The position numbers and the translations under genes are program-made. A stretch of 64,000 bases of DNA from Oerskovia jenensis (lineage in GTDB: Bacteria > Actinomycetota > Actinomycetes > Actinomycetales > Cellulomonadaceae), in contig NZ_JAFBBO010000001.1 of assembly GCF_016907235.1 (NCBI RefSeq), positions 3,286,001 to 3,350,000 on the forward strand, given 5' to 3'. Of the stretch, positions 1 through 12,000 are shown in pieces. The number at the start of each line of letters is the position of its first letter. Position 1 is the first letter of the stretch. The notes under the pieces are model-generated. The model was not told where the DNA came from. It ran no database searches and saw only the letters and a program-made list of their open reading frames with translations.

Positions 1-467
1 TCGACGTCGCGGCACTTCCCGAGCCCACCCCTCCCGTGCCGACGGCGACGGACCTGCCCGCCGAGGGGGACGGACCCGCCCACCCCGGGCGACCGGACCT
101 CCCGCCGACGGTGACCGACGTGTCGCTCGCGTTCGCCTCGGCCCTCGACCTCGCCGCGGTCGCACCCGACGCCGACTTCTTCGCGCTCGGCGGCGACAGC
201 ATCCGTGCGATCCACGTCGTCGCACGCCTGCGCGACAAGGGCTGGCGCTCGAGCGTGCAGGACGTGTTCGAGCAGCGCACCGTCACGGGCGTCGCGGCCA
301 TGCTGCGGCGCCTCGAACCGGTCGCACCGGCCGCCCCGACGACGCACGCACCAGGGTCCACCTCCACGGACGCGGCCGTCCCGCTCCTCGACCTCGCACC
401 CGGCGACCTCGACCGCCTCGGCGCACTCCTCGGCGACCGCCGACGCACACGGAAGGCACGACCATGA
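1..467 (+). CDS. Non-ribosomal peptide synthetase, C-terminal end (partial; carrier domain)
   Basis: The reading frame is open from the left edge (codons begin at base 3), so this is the 3' end of a gene that starts upstream. The visible part is a linker followed by a peptidyl-carrier (T) domain with the motif [14 protein letters not shown]. The phosphopantetheine-accepting serine codon is at 198-200. After it comes a roughly 60-residue tail rich in Ala, Pro and Asp, a likely docking or linker end. The stop overlaps the next NRPS start (ATGA at 464-467), so the two subunits are translationally coupled. A GTG at 36 could serve as a start but would leave a truncated carrier protein, so I prefer a partial multidomain NRPS. 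Its upstream domains and substrate are outside the window. Confidence 0.9.
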   Translation, partial: DVAALPEPTPPVPTATDLPAEGDGPAHPGRPDLPPTVTDVSLAFASALDLAAVAPDADFFALGGDSIRAIHVVARLRDKGWRSSVQDVFEQRTVTGVAAMLRRLEPVAPAAPTTHAPGSTSTDAAVPLLDLAPGDLDRLGALLGDRRRTRKARP

Positions 468-3400
468 GCTCGACCGAGGCCATCGAGGCCGTCTGGCCCC
501 TGACCGCGCTGCAGCGCGCGCTCACCGCCCACGCCGGGCTCGCGACCGACGGTCACGACCCGTACGTGGGTCAGACCCTCGTCGAGCTGCGCGGACCGCT
601 CGACGGTCCCGCGCTCGAACGCAGCCTCGACGCGCTGCTCGTGGCCCACCCGAACCTGCGCGCGGGCTTCGCGGTCGACGACGACCTGGACCCGGTCCAG
701 TTCGTCCCCCGCCACGCCACGGCCGAGGTCGTCTGGTACGACGCCGCCGACGGCTCCCGGTCGGACCGCGGCACCGACGACGTCGTGCGGGACCTGACCC
801 GTGCCGCGGTCGCGGCCGAGCGGGCGCTCCCGTTCGACCCGTCCGACCCGCCGCTCGTGCGCTTCGGGGTCGTCGCGCTCGGGGCCGAGCACCACGTGCT
901 CGTCGTCACGAGCCACCACCTGGTGCTCGACGGCTGGTCGATGCCGCTGCTGGTCCGTGAGGTCGCCCGGTTGTACGGGGCCGAGCTGTCCGCCGAGGAC
1001 GACGCCCTCGCACCCGCCCGTGGCCGGTTCGTCGACCACCTCGCGTGGCTCGGGCGTCAGGACGCCGAGGCCGCGCGTGCGCACTGGCGAGAGGCCCTCG
1101 CCGACGTCGAACCCTCCGGGTGGCCCGCGGCCGAGACGTGGGCCGCGGCCCGGAACAGCGCCTCCGACCCGGGCGCGACCGCAGCCGACGGGCAGCCCGC
1201 CCGCTCCGGCGACGGACCGACCACCGGTGACGCGTTCACGACCCGTCGAGCCCTCGACACGACCACGGTCGACGCCGTCCGCACGGGTGCGCGCGCGCAG
1301 GGCGTCACGTCGGCCACGCTCGTGCGCGCGGCGTGGGGCCTGATGGTCGCGGCCCAGGCCGGGACGACCCGGGCGACGTTCGCCGTCCCGGTCGCGCTCC
1401 GCAGCCCCGAGGTCGAGCACGCCGACGAGATCGTCGGGATGCTCACCGAGTCGGTCGTCGCCCGGGTCGACGCCGAGGCCGCCGCGACCCTCGGCGAGGT
1501 CGTCGCCGACCACGCCCGCCGCTGGAACGCCTCGTGGGACCACCAGCACGTCGGGCTGCGCGGCATCCAGGCGGCATCGGGCTCCGAGACGCCCGTCGCG
1601 ACGACGCTCGTGTCGTTCGAGCAGGCGCCCGGCGCCGGGACGTTCGCGCCGACGGTCGTGGGCCTCGACCCCGTCCACCTCCGTGTCCTCGCGACGCACG
1701 ACGCCACGCACTTCCCGCTCGCGCTCGCGGTCGACGCCGGGCCCGACACGTGGGACCTCGCCCTCGACGCGCACGCGGCCGCCTTCACGACGACGGCCGC
1801 CGAGGCGCTCCTCGCGACGTTCGAGCGGATCCTGCGCACGGTCGCGACCGACCCCGGGGCGCGGGTCGCGAGCCTCGACCTGGTCGCGCACCCTGCCTCC
1901 TCGACCGGCGGCGCCCCGATCGCCGCGGACGCGCCGGCGGGATCGGCGGGATCGGCGGCCGACCGCACGCCGACGGCACGGCCCGCCCTCGTCACCGACG
2001 TCCTCGCGGACTCGATCGCGCGCCACCCGCACGCGGGTGCGCTCGTCGTCGGGGACCAGCGGTGGACGTTCTCCGAGCTCGACCTCGCCGTCACCCGCGC
2101 CGAGCGCCGCCTCACGGCCTGCGGGGCCGCACCGGGCGATGCGCTCGCGATCGACCTGCCGCGCGACGAACGGATCGTGCACGTGATCCTGGCGGCTCTG
2201 CGCCGCGGCCTGGCCGTGACGCCGCTGCCGCACGGAGCGCCCGAGCGCCGCGCGCACGTCCTGCGCCTCAGCGGTGCGCGGCTCCTGTGGGACGAGACCG
2301 GACCGCGCCGCCTCGACACGGCGTCCGCTGTCCCGTCCACGCCCGCTCCCAGGGCGCCGGACGCACCCGGGGCGAGCATCGCCGTCGGGACCGACGACGC
2401 GCCTGCGGCGGCCCGGACTCCCGAGCCGAGCGCCGTCGTCGGGCCCGACCTGCCGCCCGCCCCCGACACCGCGACCCTGCGCGCGTGCGTCGGCAGCATC
2501 ATCTTCACGTCCGGCTCGACGGGCGAGCCCAAGGGGGTTGCCGTGGGCCAGGACGCGCTCGCGCACCTCCTCGACCGGCACCGCACCGAGCTCTACCCGC
2601 CGGGCGAGCGGCTGCGCGTCGCGCACACCGCGGCGTTCTCGTTCGACGCGCACTACGACGCGTTCCTCGCGCTCGCCGCGGGCCACGAGCTGCACGTGCT
2701 CGACGAGGACGTGTTCCTCGACCCGGTCGCGTTGCGCGACTACGCGACCGAGCACGCGATCGACTACCTCGACTTCACGCCGACCGTCTGGGGGGCGCTC
2801 CTCGCGGGCGCCGAGTGGGCGCACCTGCCGCGGATCTGCGTCGCGGGCGGCGAGGCGTTCGGACCCGCGCTGTGGACGCGGATGCGCGAGCTCGCGGCGC
2901 CCACGGGCGCGCGCGTCGTCAACCTGTACGGACCGACCGAGGCGACCGTCGACGCCCTCGCGGCCGACGTCGCGGACACGGCCGAGCCGGTCGTCGGGCG
3001 GCCCGTGGGACGCACGCAGGCCGTGGTGCTCGACGCCGCGCTGCGCGAGGTCCCGGTCGGCACCGTGGGCGAGCTGTACCTCGCTGGCCCCCAGCTCGCC
3101 GAGGCGTACCTGGGGCGCGCGGGCCTCACCGCGAGCCGGTTCGTCGCCCGCCCCGGCGGGGTCCCGGGCGAGCGCATGTACCGCACGGGCGACCTCGCGC
3201 GCCGCGCCGAGGACGGCACCCTGAGCCTGCTGGGTCGCAACGACGACCAGATCTCGCTGCACGGCTTCCGCATCGAGCCGGGCGAGGTCGAGCAGGCCCT
3301 GGTGGCGCTCGACGGCGTGGCCGAGGCCGCGGTCGTGCTCGCCGAGCACCCGCGCTGGGGTGCTCGGCTGGTCGCGTACGTGACGGGAGCCGGGCTCGAC

Positions 3401-6400
3401 CCGGACGTCCTGCGCGCCGCGGCGGCCGAGCGTCTCGCGCGGCACCTCGTCCCGACCGCGTTCGTCCCCCTCGACGCCCTCCCGCTGACGCGTCACGGCA
3501 AGCTCGACCGCCACGCGCTGCCCGCGCCCGACTGGGACGGGGCCCGGACGTCCGGGGCCGCTGCGCCCTCCGGCGCCGGCCCGACCCCTGTCGAGGCGCA
3601 GGTCCACGCGGCCGCCACGCGCATCCTGGGCGGCGACGGCCTGGGCCTCGACGAGAGCTTCTTCGCCGCGGGCGGCGACAGCATCGACGCGCTCCAGCTC
3701 ATCGCGGCCCTGCGCCGCGAGGGACTCGTCCTGACGCCCGCGGACCTCTTCGCGGCGCGCACCCCGCGCGAGATGGCGCACCGCGTCCGGCCCGACGGCG
3801 CCGCGAGCGCGGGTGGGTCCGTCGCCTCGGGCGCCGGGACGGGTGCGGGTGGCGCCGCCGACGTGCTCGTGGCGCTGACGGACGCGCAGGCTGCTGCGTT
3901 CGACGAGCACGTGCGCGCGGTGGTGCCCGGGGCCACGCGCGTCGTCGACGTGCTGCCCCTGACCCCGACCCAGCTCGGCATGGTCGCCGAAGGTGCGCGC
4001 GACGCCGCCGACGCCTACCGCACGACGACCCGGTTCACCGTGACGGGAGTCGGCGACGACGGGGGTGCCCGGGTCGCGGAGGCCGTGCAGTCGCTCGTCG
4101 CGCGGCACGCGAACCTGCGCGGCGGTGTGCTCCAGCTCGACCTCCCTGCCCCGGTCCTCTTCGTGCCCGACGCTGCCCGGGTGCCCCTCGTCGAGCACGA
4201 CGCGCGCGGACTGACCGAGGACGCGCTGGCCGTGCTGCTCGACGAGACCGACCTGGCCGAGCGCTCGCGCCTGGGCGACCTGTCGTCCGCGCCGCTCGTG
4301 TCGGGCACGATCGTGCGGACCGGCGACGACGAGCACGTGCTCGTCCTGGCGATGCACCACCTGCTGACCGACGGCTGGTCGGTGCCGCTCCTCGCGGCGG
4401 ACCTGCGGGCGACGCTGGCCGGGTCGGCTCCGCACGACGGTGCCACGGCGTCCGGGACAGCGAGCGGCGAGCCCTCGTTCCGCGACTACCTGACGTGGCT
4501 GCGTGACGCCGAGGTCTCCCGCGCAGAGGTCGAGGACCTGTGGCGCGCCGAGCTCGACGGGGTCGAAGGGCCGTCGCTGCTGGGGACCGTGGGCTCGCCC
4601 ACGGCGACGGACGCGCGCGTCGACGGTGACGCACGCGCCGTCACCCGGCTCGCGACCGGTACGGACGGGCTCCGTGCCGCTGCGCTGCGCGCCGAGGTCA
4701 CGCCCGCGACCGTCGTCCAGACGGCGTGGGGCCTCGTCGTCGCGGCGTTGACCGGGCGGCTCGAGGCGCTGGTCGGGTCCACGGTCGCCGGTCGCCCCAC
4801 CGACCTGGACGGCGCCGACCGCATCATCGGGATGTTCGTGAGCTCGTCGCCGGTCCGGGTACCGGCCGGTGCGCACCTCACGGCGGATTCGCTGCTCCAG
4901 GACGTCCAGGCGCGACAGGCCCGGCTGCTCGACGCCCACCACGTGGGCCTCCCGTCGATCGCACGGATCGCGGGTCACGCGCTGTTCGACACGCTCGTGG
5001 TCGTCGAGAGCTACCCGCGTGGGGGTGCCGCACCCACCGTCGGTGGGCAGGGGAGCCGGCCCCGGCCCGTCGTCGTGGCCCCCACGGGCGGCCACGACGC
5101 GACGCACTACCCCGTGACCGTCACGGTCCTGCCCGCGCCCGACGGTGAGGGGCTCACGATCGAGATCGAGGAGCGTCCCGGTGCGCTCGACCCTGCGGTG
5201 AGCGGCGTCCTCCCGGCAGCGCTCACCGCGGCCGTCGAACGCCTGGCCCGCGGGGGTGCCCTCCCGACGGCGCACGAGCTCGTCGGGGAGGTGCGCGTGC
5301 CGCGACCGGCCCCTGCCGAGTCCGCCGCGACTGCGCCCCGCAGCGACGACCGGGGCGACCTCGGCGACCGGGCGGCCGACGTCGTCGGGCCGCGGGCCGT
5401 CCTCGGCGGCGAGCGCACCGGACGCGTGCGGGCCGAGGTGGCCCGCGTCCTCGGCGTCGACGTCGGCCCCACGACCGACTTCTTCGCGGCGGGCGGCGAC
5501 AGCATCAGCGCGATGCAGCTCGTCGGCGCCTTGCGCGGGCAGGGGCTGGTCGTGACGGTCGGCGCGGTCTTCGCGGGCCGCACGGCCGCGGGGATCGCAC
5601 GCGCCGCGGCCGAGGTCGGGACCGCGCCGCGCACCGAGCGCACGCCTGTCGTGACCGACGACGCCGACACGGGCGCGCTGCCCCTCACCCCCGCGCTCGC
5701 CTGGCTCCTGGAGAGCGGCGGCGACCACCGCGGGTTCGTCCAGGTGCGCGTCCTGCGGACGCCCGCCCGCCTCACGGAGGACGTGCTGCGCACGGCGCTC
5801 GGGAGCCTCGTGGCAGCGCACGGCGCCCTGCGTCTCGCGGTGCACGACGGCGCGGCGCGCGTCCTCGACGTGGCCTCGCCCGAGGTCTCGGACGGGGCGG
5901 ACGACGTGCTGCGGCTCGCCGGTCGTGACGGGCTCGACGAGGCGCTGCGGGCCGCAGCGGCCGAGATCGACCCCGGGACGGGCCGCGTGCTGCGCGCGGT
6001 GTGGGACCAGGGCGCGCGCGAGCTGGCGCTCGTGGCGCACCACGTCGCGGTCGACGCGGTCTCGTGGCGCATCCTGGTGGACGACCTGCGGGCTCTCGCG
6101 GCGGGAAGCGTCCTGCCCGCCGCGTCCGCGAGCCTGCGGTCCGCCGCGTCGGCCATGCACGACGAGGCCGCCGGGGTGTCGGGCGAGCTGCCCGCCTGGC
6201 TCGACGTGCACTCCGGTCCGGCGGTCTCGTTGACGTCCCGACCGCTCGACCCGGCGCTCGACACGGTGTCGAGCGCGCGCGAGGTCGTCGTGCGCCTCGG
6301 CGCCGACGACACCCGGCTCCTGCTCGACCTCGCGCCCGAGCACCGCACGGACCACGTGCTCCTGGCGGCGCTCTCGCTCGCGGCCGGTGACGTGGCGGCG

Positions 6401-9052
6401 GGCGCCGTGGCGGGGGCGACGGGCCCGAGCGGGCGGGGGGCAGGCCCGGACCTCGTGGTCGAGACCGAGGGGCACGGGCGCCGGCTCGACGGCGAGGGAC
6501 CCGACCTGTCGCGGACCGTCGGCTGGTTCACGACGACCTGGCCCCTGCGCCTGCACGCCGCTCCGGGCGTCGCACCGACGACGCACCTGCGGGACACGGC
6601 CCGCCAGGCCGCGACGGTACCCGGCGACGGTCGGGCGTACGGACTGCTGCGGCACCTGGAGCCCACCACGAAGGCGGCGTTGCGCGACGCCGCGACGGCC
6701 TGCCCGCCGCAGGTCCTCGTCAACTACCTGGGGCGGGAGACGGAGAGCGTCGAGGACTGGGGGAGCACGGCCGACGCCGCGCACGTCGAGTCGACGCTCG
6801 ACCTGCACGCCGACCTGCCGCTGTCCCACCCGGTCGAGCTCAACGCGTACGTGGCCGACGGCCCCCACGGCCCCGAGCTCGTGGCGCGCTGGCTGCTGGC
6901 GCTCGCGGTGTCCGGGGTGTCCGGGGTCGACGGGATCGCAGGGACGGACAGGACGGACAGGACGGACCGTACGGACGGGGGGACGGCACCCTCGGCGGGC
7001 ACGACGCGCATCGCCGCCGAGCCGCTGATCGGGGGGTGGGTCGAGCGTCTGCGCGAGCTCGTCCGTGGGGCCGCCTCCGCCGTGACGTCCGAGAGCTCGG
7101 CCGAGGGCTCGGCCCAGACGGCGGCGCCCCCGCTGCCCACGGGGGCGCCCTGGCCGGTCACGCCCGTGCAGCGCGGCATGGTCCTGCACGCGCTCGAGGC
7201 GCCCGTCGACCGGTACACGAGCGCGATCGACGTGGGGCTCGACGGTCCGCTCGACGTCGCCGCGCTGCGCGCCGCCGCGGCCGACGTCCTCGCGGCCCAC
7301 CCGCAGCTGCGTCTCGCGGTCGCGGCGCGCGGACCGCAGGACGTGGGCCTCGTCGTCACGGACGTCACCGAGGTCCCGTTGCGCGAGGTCACCCTGCCCG
7401 ACGACGTCGCGCACCCCGTGCACGTCCCGCGAGATGCGGGCCACGCGGGTTCCGGCGGGCTTCCGGCCCCGGACGGCCTCATCTCGGCGGCCGGGCCCGG
7501 CCAGGGTCCCGGGCACGCACCGCCCGGGCCCGCAGCCCCTGACCCGGAGCGTCGCGCGCTCGACGAGATCATGGCCGACGAGCTCGACCGGCCCTTCGAC
7601 CTCGCGCGACCGCCGCTGCTGCGGCTCGTCGTCGTCCGGGTCGGCTCCCCCGAGGGCGCCCGGCACCGGCTCGTCGTGACCAACCACCACGTGCTGCTCG
7701 ACGGCTGGTCGGTGCCGTTCCTCGTCGACCTCCTGCTGGGGGCGTACGTGCGGCGCGTCGGTGCACCCACGGGAGCGACGCCGTCGGGCAGCGGACCGAC
7801 GACGCACCCGACCGGGCTCGTGCCGCCCACGCCGGGCGCGGCCTGGCAGCTCTCGCGACGCCTCGCGCGGCGCGACGCCGGCGCGGTCGAGGTCTGGCGC
7901 GACGCCCTCGCCGGAGCCCGGCCGGTCCGCGTGGCCGAGCCCGAGGACACGGGCGAGCGCCCGACCGTGCTGCACGCGACCCCCGACGGCCTGGGCGCAC
8001 GGCTCGTCGCCGCCGCGCGTGCCACGCAGGTCACCACGGCCGACGTCGTGACCTCGGCCTGGGGGGTCGTCCTCGCGGCCCTCACGGGAGAGCGCGACGT
8101 GCTGACCGGGACGACCGTCGCCGGGCGGCCCACGGAGGTCGAGGGAGCGCACGGCGTGCTCGGGATGTTCGTCAACACCGTGCCCGTGCGGATCCCGGTC
8201 GCCGAGCCGGGGGACGGCACGGGCTGGACCCTCACCGACCTGGTGCGCGCGGTCCACGAGCGGCAGGCGCGGCTGCGGGACGTCGACCACGTGGCGCTCG
8301 CGGACGTGCAGCGCGCGCTCGGGGTCGGCGAGCTGTTCGACACGCTCCTCGTGGTCGAGAACTACCCGCGCGACGCCGACGCCCAGCCGGGCGCCGAGGC
8401 CGGGCTGCGGATCACCGACGTCCAGGGGGACGACCGCACGCAGTACCCGCTCGCGCTCACGGTCGACGCGTCCGAGGGGCTGAGCGTGCAGCTCGACCAC
8501 CTGGCCTCGGTGCCCGCCGAGCGGGCGGGCGCGGCGCTCGCGGCCGTCGTCGAGGTGCTCGGCCTGCTGGCCGACGCGCCCTCGACGCGGGTCGAGGACG
8601 TCCTGGCCGGGCTCGCGGTCACGCACCCGGCACTGGCCGAGCGCACCTCGACCGGTCCGGACGGCGCCGCGGTGCCCGCCGCGGCCGCCCCGGGCGGGGC
8701 GCCCGTGGCCGTCGTCCGCGAGGTCTTCGCCGAGGCGCTGGGCGTGCGGCGCGTGGCCGACGACGACAACTTCTTCGCCCTGGGCGGCGACTCGATCGTC
8801 GCGATGAAGGTCACGACGACGCTCCGCGCACGGGGCTGGACGGTCGACCCGCGGTCGGTGTTCGCGGCACCGACCCCGGCCGCGCTCGCGCTGCGGGCCC
8901 GCCCCACCGCCGTCCCCACCACCGAGGTGTCAGAACCAGCGAGGACTGGAGACCTCGCTGGTTCTGACAACTTCCCGCTCGTCTCCCCGCTCCTCGCGAT
9001 GTCCGCGAGCGAGCTGGGCGACCTCGACGACCTGATGAGGAACCTGACATGA
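464..9052 (+). CDS. Non-ribosomal peptide synthetase, C-A-T-C-T-E-C-T, 2862 aa (siderophore assembly)
   Basis: Domains in order: C1 (HHxxxDG at residues 151-157); A1 (about 509-1015; [10 protein letters not shown] at 682-691, A10 Lys1013); T1 (Ser1073); C2 (HHxxxDG 1298-1304); T2 (Ser1680); epimerization domain (HHxxxDxxSW at 1859-1868, later VGWFTTTWP); C3 (HHxxxDG 2408-2414); T3 (Ser2777). C2 runs straight into T2, and C3 into T3, with no adenylation domain, so only one A domain serves three modules of this protein. The A1 pocket, aligned by hand to GrsA, reads D-A-D-D-C-A-L-V-D-K (residues 728, 729, 732, 770, 792, 794, 821, 829, 830, 1013). It is acid-rich and may take a basic amino acid, but I do not recognise the code. 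The E domain implies a D-residue passed to C3. Start and stop overlap the neighbouring NRPS genes by 4 nt. The linker after T3 contains an in-frame palindrome (8928-8969). Confidence 0.95.
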   Translation: MSSTEAIEAVWPLTALQRALTAHAGLATDGHDPYVGQTLVELRGPLDGPALERSLDALLVAHPNLRAGFAVDDDLDPVQFVPRHATAEVVWYDAADGSRSDRGTDDVVRDLTRAAVAAERALPFDPSDPPLVRFGVVALGAEHHVLVVTSHHLVLDGWSMPLLVREVARLYGAELSAEDDALAPARGRFVDHLAWLGRQDAEAARAHWREALADVEPSGWPAAETWAAARNSASDPGATAADGQPARSGDGPTTGDAFTTRRALDTTTVDAVRTGARAQGVTSATLVRAAWGLMVAAQAGTTRATFAVPVALRSPEVEHADEIVGMLTESVVARVDAEAAATLGEVVADHARRWNASWDHQHVGLRGIQAASGSETPVATTLVSFEQAPGAGTFAPTVVGLDPVHLRVLATHDATHFPLALAVDAGPDTWDLALDAHAAAFTTTAAEALLATFERILRTVATDPGARVASLDLVAHPASSTGGAPIAADAPAGSAGSAADRTPTARPALVTDVLADSIARHPHAGALVVGDQRWTFSELDLAVTRAERRLTACGAAPGDALAIDLPRDERIVHVILAALRRGLAVTPLPHGAPERRAHVLRLSGARLLWDETGPRRLDTASAVPSTPAPRAPDAPGASIAVGTDDAPAAARTPEPSAVVGPDLPPAPDTATLRACVGSIIFTSGSTGEPKGVAVGQDALAHLLDRHRTELYPPGERLRVAHTAAFSFDAHYDAFLALAAGHELHVLDEDVFLDPVALRDYATEHAIDYLDFTPTVWGALLAGAEWAHLPRICVAGGEAFGPALWTRMRELAAPTGARVVNLYGPTEATVDALAADVADTAEPVVGRPVGRTQAVVLDAALREVPVGTVGELYLAGPQLAEAYLGRAGLTASRFVARPGGVPGERMYRTGDLARRAEDGTLSLLGRNDDQISLHGFRIEPGEVEQALVALDGVAEAAVVLAEHPRWGARLVAYVTGAGLDPDVLRAAAAERLARHLVPTAFVPLDALPLTRHGKLDRHALPAPDWDGARTSGAAAPSGAGPTPVEAQVHAAATRILGGDGLGLDESFFAAGGDSIDALQLIAALRREGLVLTPADLFAARTPREMAHRVRPDGAASAGGSVASGAGTGAGGAADVLVALTDAQAAAFDEHVRAVVPGATRVVDVLPLTPTQLGMVAEGARDAADAYRTTTRFTVTGVGDDGGARVAEAVQSLVARHANLRGGVLQLDLPAPVLFVPDAARVPLVEHDARGLTEDALAVLLDETDLAERSRLGDLSSAPLVSGTIVRTGDDEHVLVLAMHHLLTDGWSVPLLAADLRATLAGSAPHDGATASGTASGEPSFRDYLTWLRDAEVSRAEVEDLWRAELDGVEGPSLLGTVGSPTATDARVDGDARAVTRLATGTDGLRAAALRAEVTPATVVQTAWGLVVAALTGRLEALVGSTVAGRPTDLDGADRIIGMFVSSSPVRVPAGAHLTADSLLQDVQARQARLLDAHHVGLPSIARIAGHALFDTLVVVESYPRGGAAPTVGGQGSRPRPVVVAPTGGHDATHYPVTVTVLPAPDGEGLTIEIEERPGALDPAVSGVLPAALTAAVERLARGGALPTAHELVGEVRVPRPAPAESAATAPRSDDRGDLGDRAADVVGPRAVLGGERTGRVRAEVARVLGVDVGPTTDFFAAGGDSISAMQLVGALRGQGLVVTVGAVFAGRTAAGIARAAAEVGTAPRTERTPVVTDDADTGALPLTPALAWLLESGGDHRGFVQVRVLRTPARLTEDVLRTALGSLVAAHGALRLAVHDGAARVLDVASPEVSDGADDVLRLAGRDGLDEALRAAAAEIDPGTGRVLRAVWDQGARELALVAHHVAVDAVSWRILVDDLRALAAGSVLPAASASLRSAASAMHDEAAGVSGELPAWLDVHSGPAVSLTSRPLDPALDTVSSAREVVVRLGADDTRLLLDLAPEHRTDHVLLAALSLAAGDVAAGAVAGATGPSGRGAGPDLVVETEGHGRRLDGEGPDLSRTVGWFTTTWPLRLHAAPGVAPTTHLRDTARQAATVPGDGRAYGLLRHLEPTTKAALRDAATACPPQVLVNYLGRETESVEDWGSTADAAHVESTLDLHADLPLSHPVELNAYVADGPHGPELVARWLLALAVSGVSGVDGIAGTDRTDRTDRTDGGTAPSAGTTRIAAEPLIGGWVERLRELVRGAASAVTSESSAEGSAQTAAPPLPTGAPWPVTPVQRGMVLHALEAPVDRYTSAIDVGLDGPLDVAALRAAAADVLAAHPQLRLAVAARGPQDVGLVVTDVTEVPLREVTLPDDVAHPVHVPRDAGHAGSGGLPAPDGLISAAGPGQGPGHAPPGPAAPDPERRALDEIMADELDRPFDLARPPLLRLVVVRVGSPEGARHRLVVTNHHVLLDGWSVPFLVDLLLGAYVRRVGAPTGATPSGSGPTTHPTGLVPPTPGAAWQLSRRLARRDAGAVEVWRDALAGARPVRVAEPEDTGERPTVLHATPDGLGARLVAAARATQVTTADVVTSAWGVVLAALTGERDVLTGTTVAGRPTEVEGAHGVLGMFVNTVPVRIPVAEPGDGTGWTLTDLVRAVHERQARLRDVDHVALADVQRALGVGELFDTLLVVENYPRDADAQPGAEAGLRITDVQGDDRTQYPLALTVDASEGLSVQLDHLASVPAERAGAALAAVVEVLGLLADAPSTRVEDVLAGLAVTHPALAERTSTGPDGAAVPAAAAPGGAPVAVVREVFAEALGVRRVADDDNFFALGGDSIVAMKVTTTLRARGWTVDPRSVFAAPTPAALALRARPTAVPTTEVSEPARTGDLAGSDNFPLVSPLLAMSASELGDLDDLMRNLT
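6908..6977 (+). repeat. In-frame 9-bp tandem microrepeats in the NRPS linker after the E domain
   Basis: Two adjacent arrays are visible. GTGTCCGGG occurs twice (6908-6925). GGACGGACA-type units occur three times plus one diverged copy (6942-6977), encoding repeated Asp-Arg-Thr. Because the unit is 9 bp, copy-number change would not alter the frame. The arrays lie in the region joining the epimerization domain to C3. Confidence 0.8.
8928..8969. repeat. 42-bp perfect palindrome inserted in frame in the NRPS gene
   Basis: Two perfectly complementary 17-bp arms (TGTCAGAACCAGCGAGG at 8928-8944 and its reverse complement at 8953-8969) flank an 8-nt loop (8945-8952). Total length is 42 bp, or 14 codons. 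It is less GC-rich than its surroundings and lies in the disordered tail after carrier domain T3, where extra residues would be tolerated. In the middle of an operon it is unlikely to act as a terminator. It looks like a small palindromic repeat that inserted without disrupting the frame. Identity as a dispersed repeat is inference. Confidence 0.85.
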
Positions 9053-12000
9053 CCACGACCGACGAGCGCACGGGCACGGCCCCCGCCGGAGGTACGGCCG
9101 CCTCCGCGGCCCCCGCTCCCACGATCGCCGAGGTCCTGCCCCTGGCTCCGCTCCAGGAGGGCCTGCTCTTCCACGCCGTCTCGGAGGACACGGGCCTCGA
9201 CGTCTACACGATGCAGTCGACCTACCGGTTCCCGGGCGGTGTCGACGAGCACGCGATGCAGCGTGCGTGCGAGTCGCTGCTGCGGCGGCACGCGGTCCTG
9301 CGCGCGGGGTTCGCGCACGAGCGCTTCGCGCGCCCGGTGCAGTTCGTGCCCACGGCGGTCACGGTCCCGTGGCGTGTCCAGGACCTGGACCACCTGGCGC
9401 GCGACGAGCGCACCACGGCTCTCGACCGGCTCCAGTACGACGAGCGCCAGCGCCGCTTCACCATGGACCGCCCGCCGCTCCTCCGCTTCGTGCTCGTGCG
9501 GCTCGGGGAGCAGGGGGCCGCGCTCGTCGTGACGAACCACCACATCCTGCTCGACGGCTGGTCCGACGCGCTGCTCGTGACCGAGCTCCTGCGGCACTAC
9601 GCCGCGGGCGGCGAGGACACGAGCCTGCCGCCCGCCCCGCAGTTCCGTGACTACCTCGCGTGGGTCGCGGCGCAGGACGACGACGCCGCGGCGAGCGCGT
9701 GGGACGTCTCGCTGTCGGGCCTCGCGGAGGGGACGCTCGTCGCCCCGCCGGACCCGCGCCGTCGGGCGTCGATGCCCGAGGTCGTCGAGCGCGACCTCGA
9801 CCCGACCCTCTCGCTCGCGGTGCTCGCCCTGGCGCGCACGTGCGCGGTGTCCGTGAGCACGCTCTACTCGGCCGCGTGGGCGCTCGCGCTGCGCTCGGTC
9901 ACGGGGAGCGACGACGTGGTGTTCGGCAGCACCGTCTCCGGCCGCCCGCCGGCGCTCGCGGGCGTCGAGGAGATGGTCGGGCTGTTCCTCAACACCGTGC
10001 CCGTGCGCCTGGCGACGCGCCCCGGCGAGCCGTTCCGCGACCTGCTGCGCCGCTTCCAGTCGGAGCAGGCCGAGCTCATGGACCACCACCACGTGAGCCT
10101 GGGCGAGCTCCAGCGCCGCGCCGGCGTCGGGGCGCTGTTCGACACGCTCTACGTCATGCGCAACACGCCCGAGGACGACGCCGAGCTCGACCGCCTCAGC
10201 GCGGCCGTGGGCCTCGAGGACGTCGAGGGCGGCGACGCCACGCACTACCCGCTGACGTTCGTGGTCCACCCCGGGCAGCCGTACCGCCTGATCCTGTCGC
10301 ACCGCACCGACGTCGTGGACGCCGCCCGGGCGCACGCCCTGCTCGACCAGGTCGAGGCGGTCCTGCGCCGCGCGGTGGGCGACCCGGACGCACCGGTCGC
10401 CCGGGTCGCCGCGGTGCCCGACGACGTCGCGCCCCTCCTCCTGGCACCTGGCGTCCGCGCGGCGCAGGACGTGGGCGACGACTCGTTGCTCGACCTGCTG
10501 GACCGGGCCGTCGCCACCTACCCGCACCGCACGGCGCTGGTCCACGGCACCGGCTCGCTGACGTTCGCCCGGCTCGGCGAGCGCGTCGACCTGCTCGCGC
10601 GCTCCCTGGTCGCGGCCGGTGCCGGGCCCGAGGACGTCGTGGCGCTCGCGGTGCCGCGCGGGATCGACTTCCTGGTCGCGCTGTTCGCGACCCTGCGGGC
10701 CGGGGCGGCGTACGTGCCGCTCGACGCCGCGCACCCGGCCGAGAGGCTGTGCGCGATCGTCGAGGCGGCCGGGGCCCGGGCCGTGGTGCTGGACGAGTCG
10801 TTCCGGGGGCTCGTGGGGCCGGCGCTCGCGGGCCGCGCGGAGGTCCCGGTACTCGCGGACGTCCCGGTACTCCCGGTGCCGCCCGAGCACGCGGGGCCGC
10901 CGACGGTGAGGCTCGCGCCCCTCGCGGGCGACGCGCACCCGGCCCGCGGTGACGACCCGTGGCCGGCCCACCGCCACGACCGGCTCGCGTACGTCATGTA
11001 CACGTCGGGCTCGACGGGCGCGCCCAAGGGAGTCGCGATCGAGCACGGCGGGCTGGTCAACATGCTGCGCAACCACCGGGCGGAGATCTTCGAGCCGCTC
11101 GTCGCCTCCCGCCCGGCCGCGCTCAGCGCAGAGCCGGTCCGGGTCGCGCACACGGTCTCGTTCGCGTTCGACATGTCGTGGGAGGAGCTGCTGTGGCTCG
11201 TCGACGGCCACGAGGTGCACCTGCTCGACGAGGCCGTCCGCCGCGACCCGCACGCCATGGCGACGTACTGCGCGGCCGAGCGGATCGACGTCGTCAACGT
11301 GACGCCCTCGGTGTGCTCGGCGCTGCTCGCGGAGGGACTGCTCGACGAGGGTCGGTACCGCCCGAGCCTCGTGCTGCTGGGGGGCGAGGCCGTGGGCGCG
11401 GAGGTGTGGGACGCGATCGCCCGGACCCCCGGGACGCGCGGCTACAACCTGTACGGCCCCACCGAGTACACGATCAACACGCTCGGCGGCGGCACGGACG
11501 AGAGCCGGCGCCCCACGGTGGGCCGCCCCATCGCCAACACGTCGGTGTACCTCCTGGACTCGGGGCTCGCGCCCGTGCCGGACGGCACGCCGGGCGAGCT
11601 GTACGTGAGCGGGATCGGGCTCGCCCGCGGGTACCACGGGGAGCCCGGTCTGAGCGCCGAGCGGTTCGTCGCCGACCCGTTCGGGACCCCGGGCGCGCGC
11701 ATGTACCGCACGGGCGACGTGGTGCGCCGCAGGCCCGACGGGCAGCTCGACTTCCTGGGGCGCAGCGACGGCCAGGTCAAGATCCGGGGCTACCGGGTCG
11801 AGCCGGGGGAGTCGCAGGCGGTGCTGGCGCGCGACCCACGGGTCGCGCAGTGTGCCGTCGTCGCACGCCGGGGCGCCGGGGGCGGGCACGTCCTCGTGGG
11901 CTACGTGGTGCTCGCCGAGGGGGCCGAGACCCCTGCCGAGACCCCTGCCGAGACCCCCGCCGAGGGTGACGCCGACGTGCTCGCCGACGTCCTGCGGACC

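Noticed and set aside
4700-5500. Search for a hidden A domain between C2 and T2
   Set aside because: No TSGSTG, YGPTE or GRxDxQ-like motifs were found there; the C2 fold runs directly into the T2 linker.
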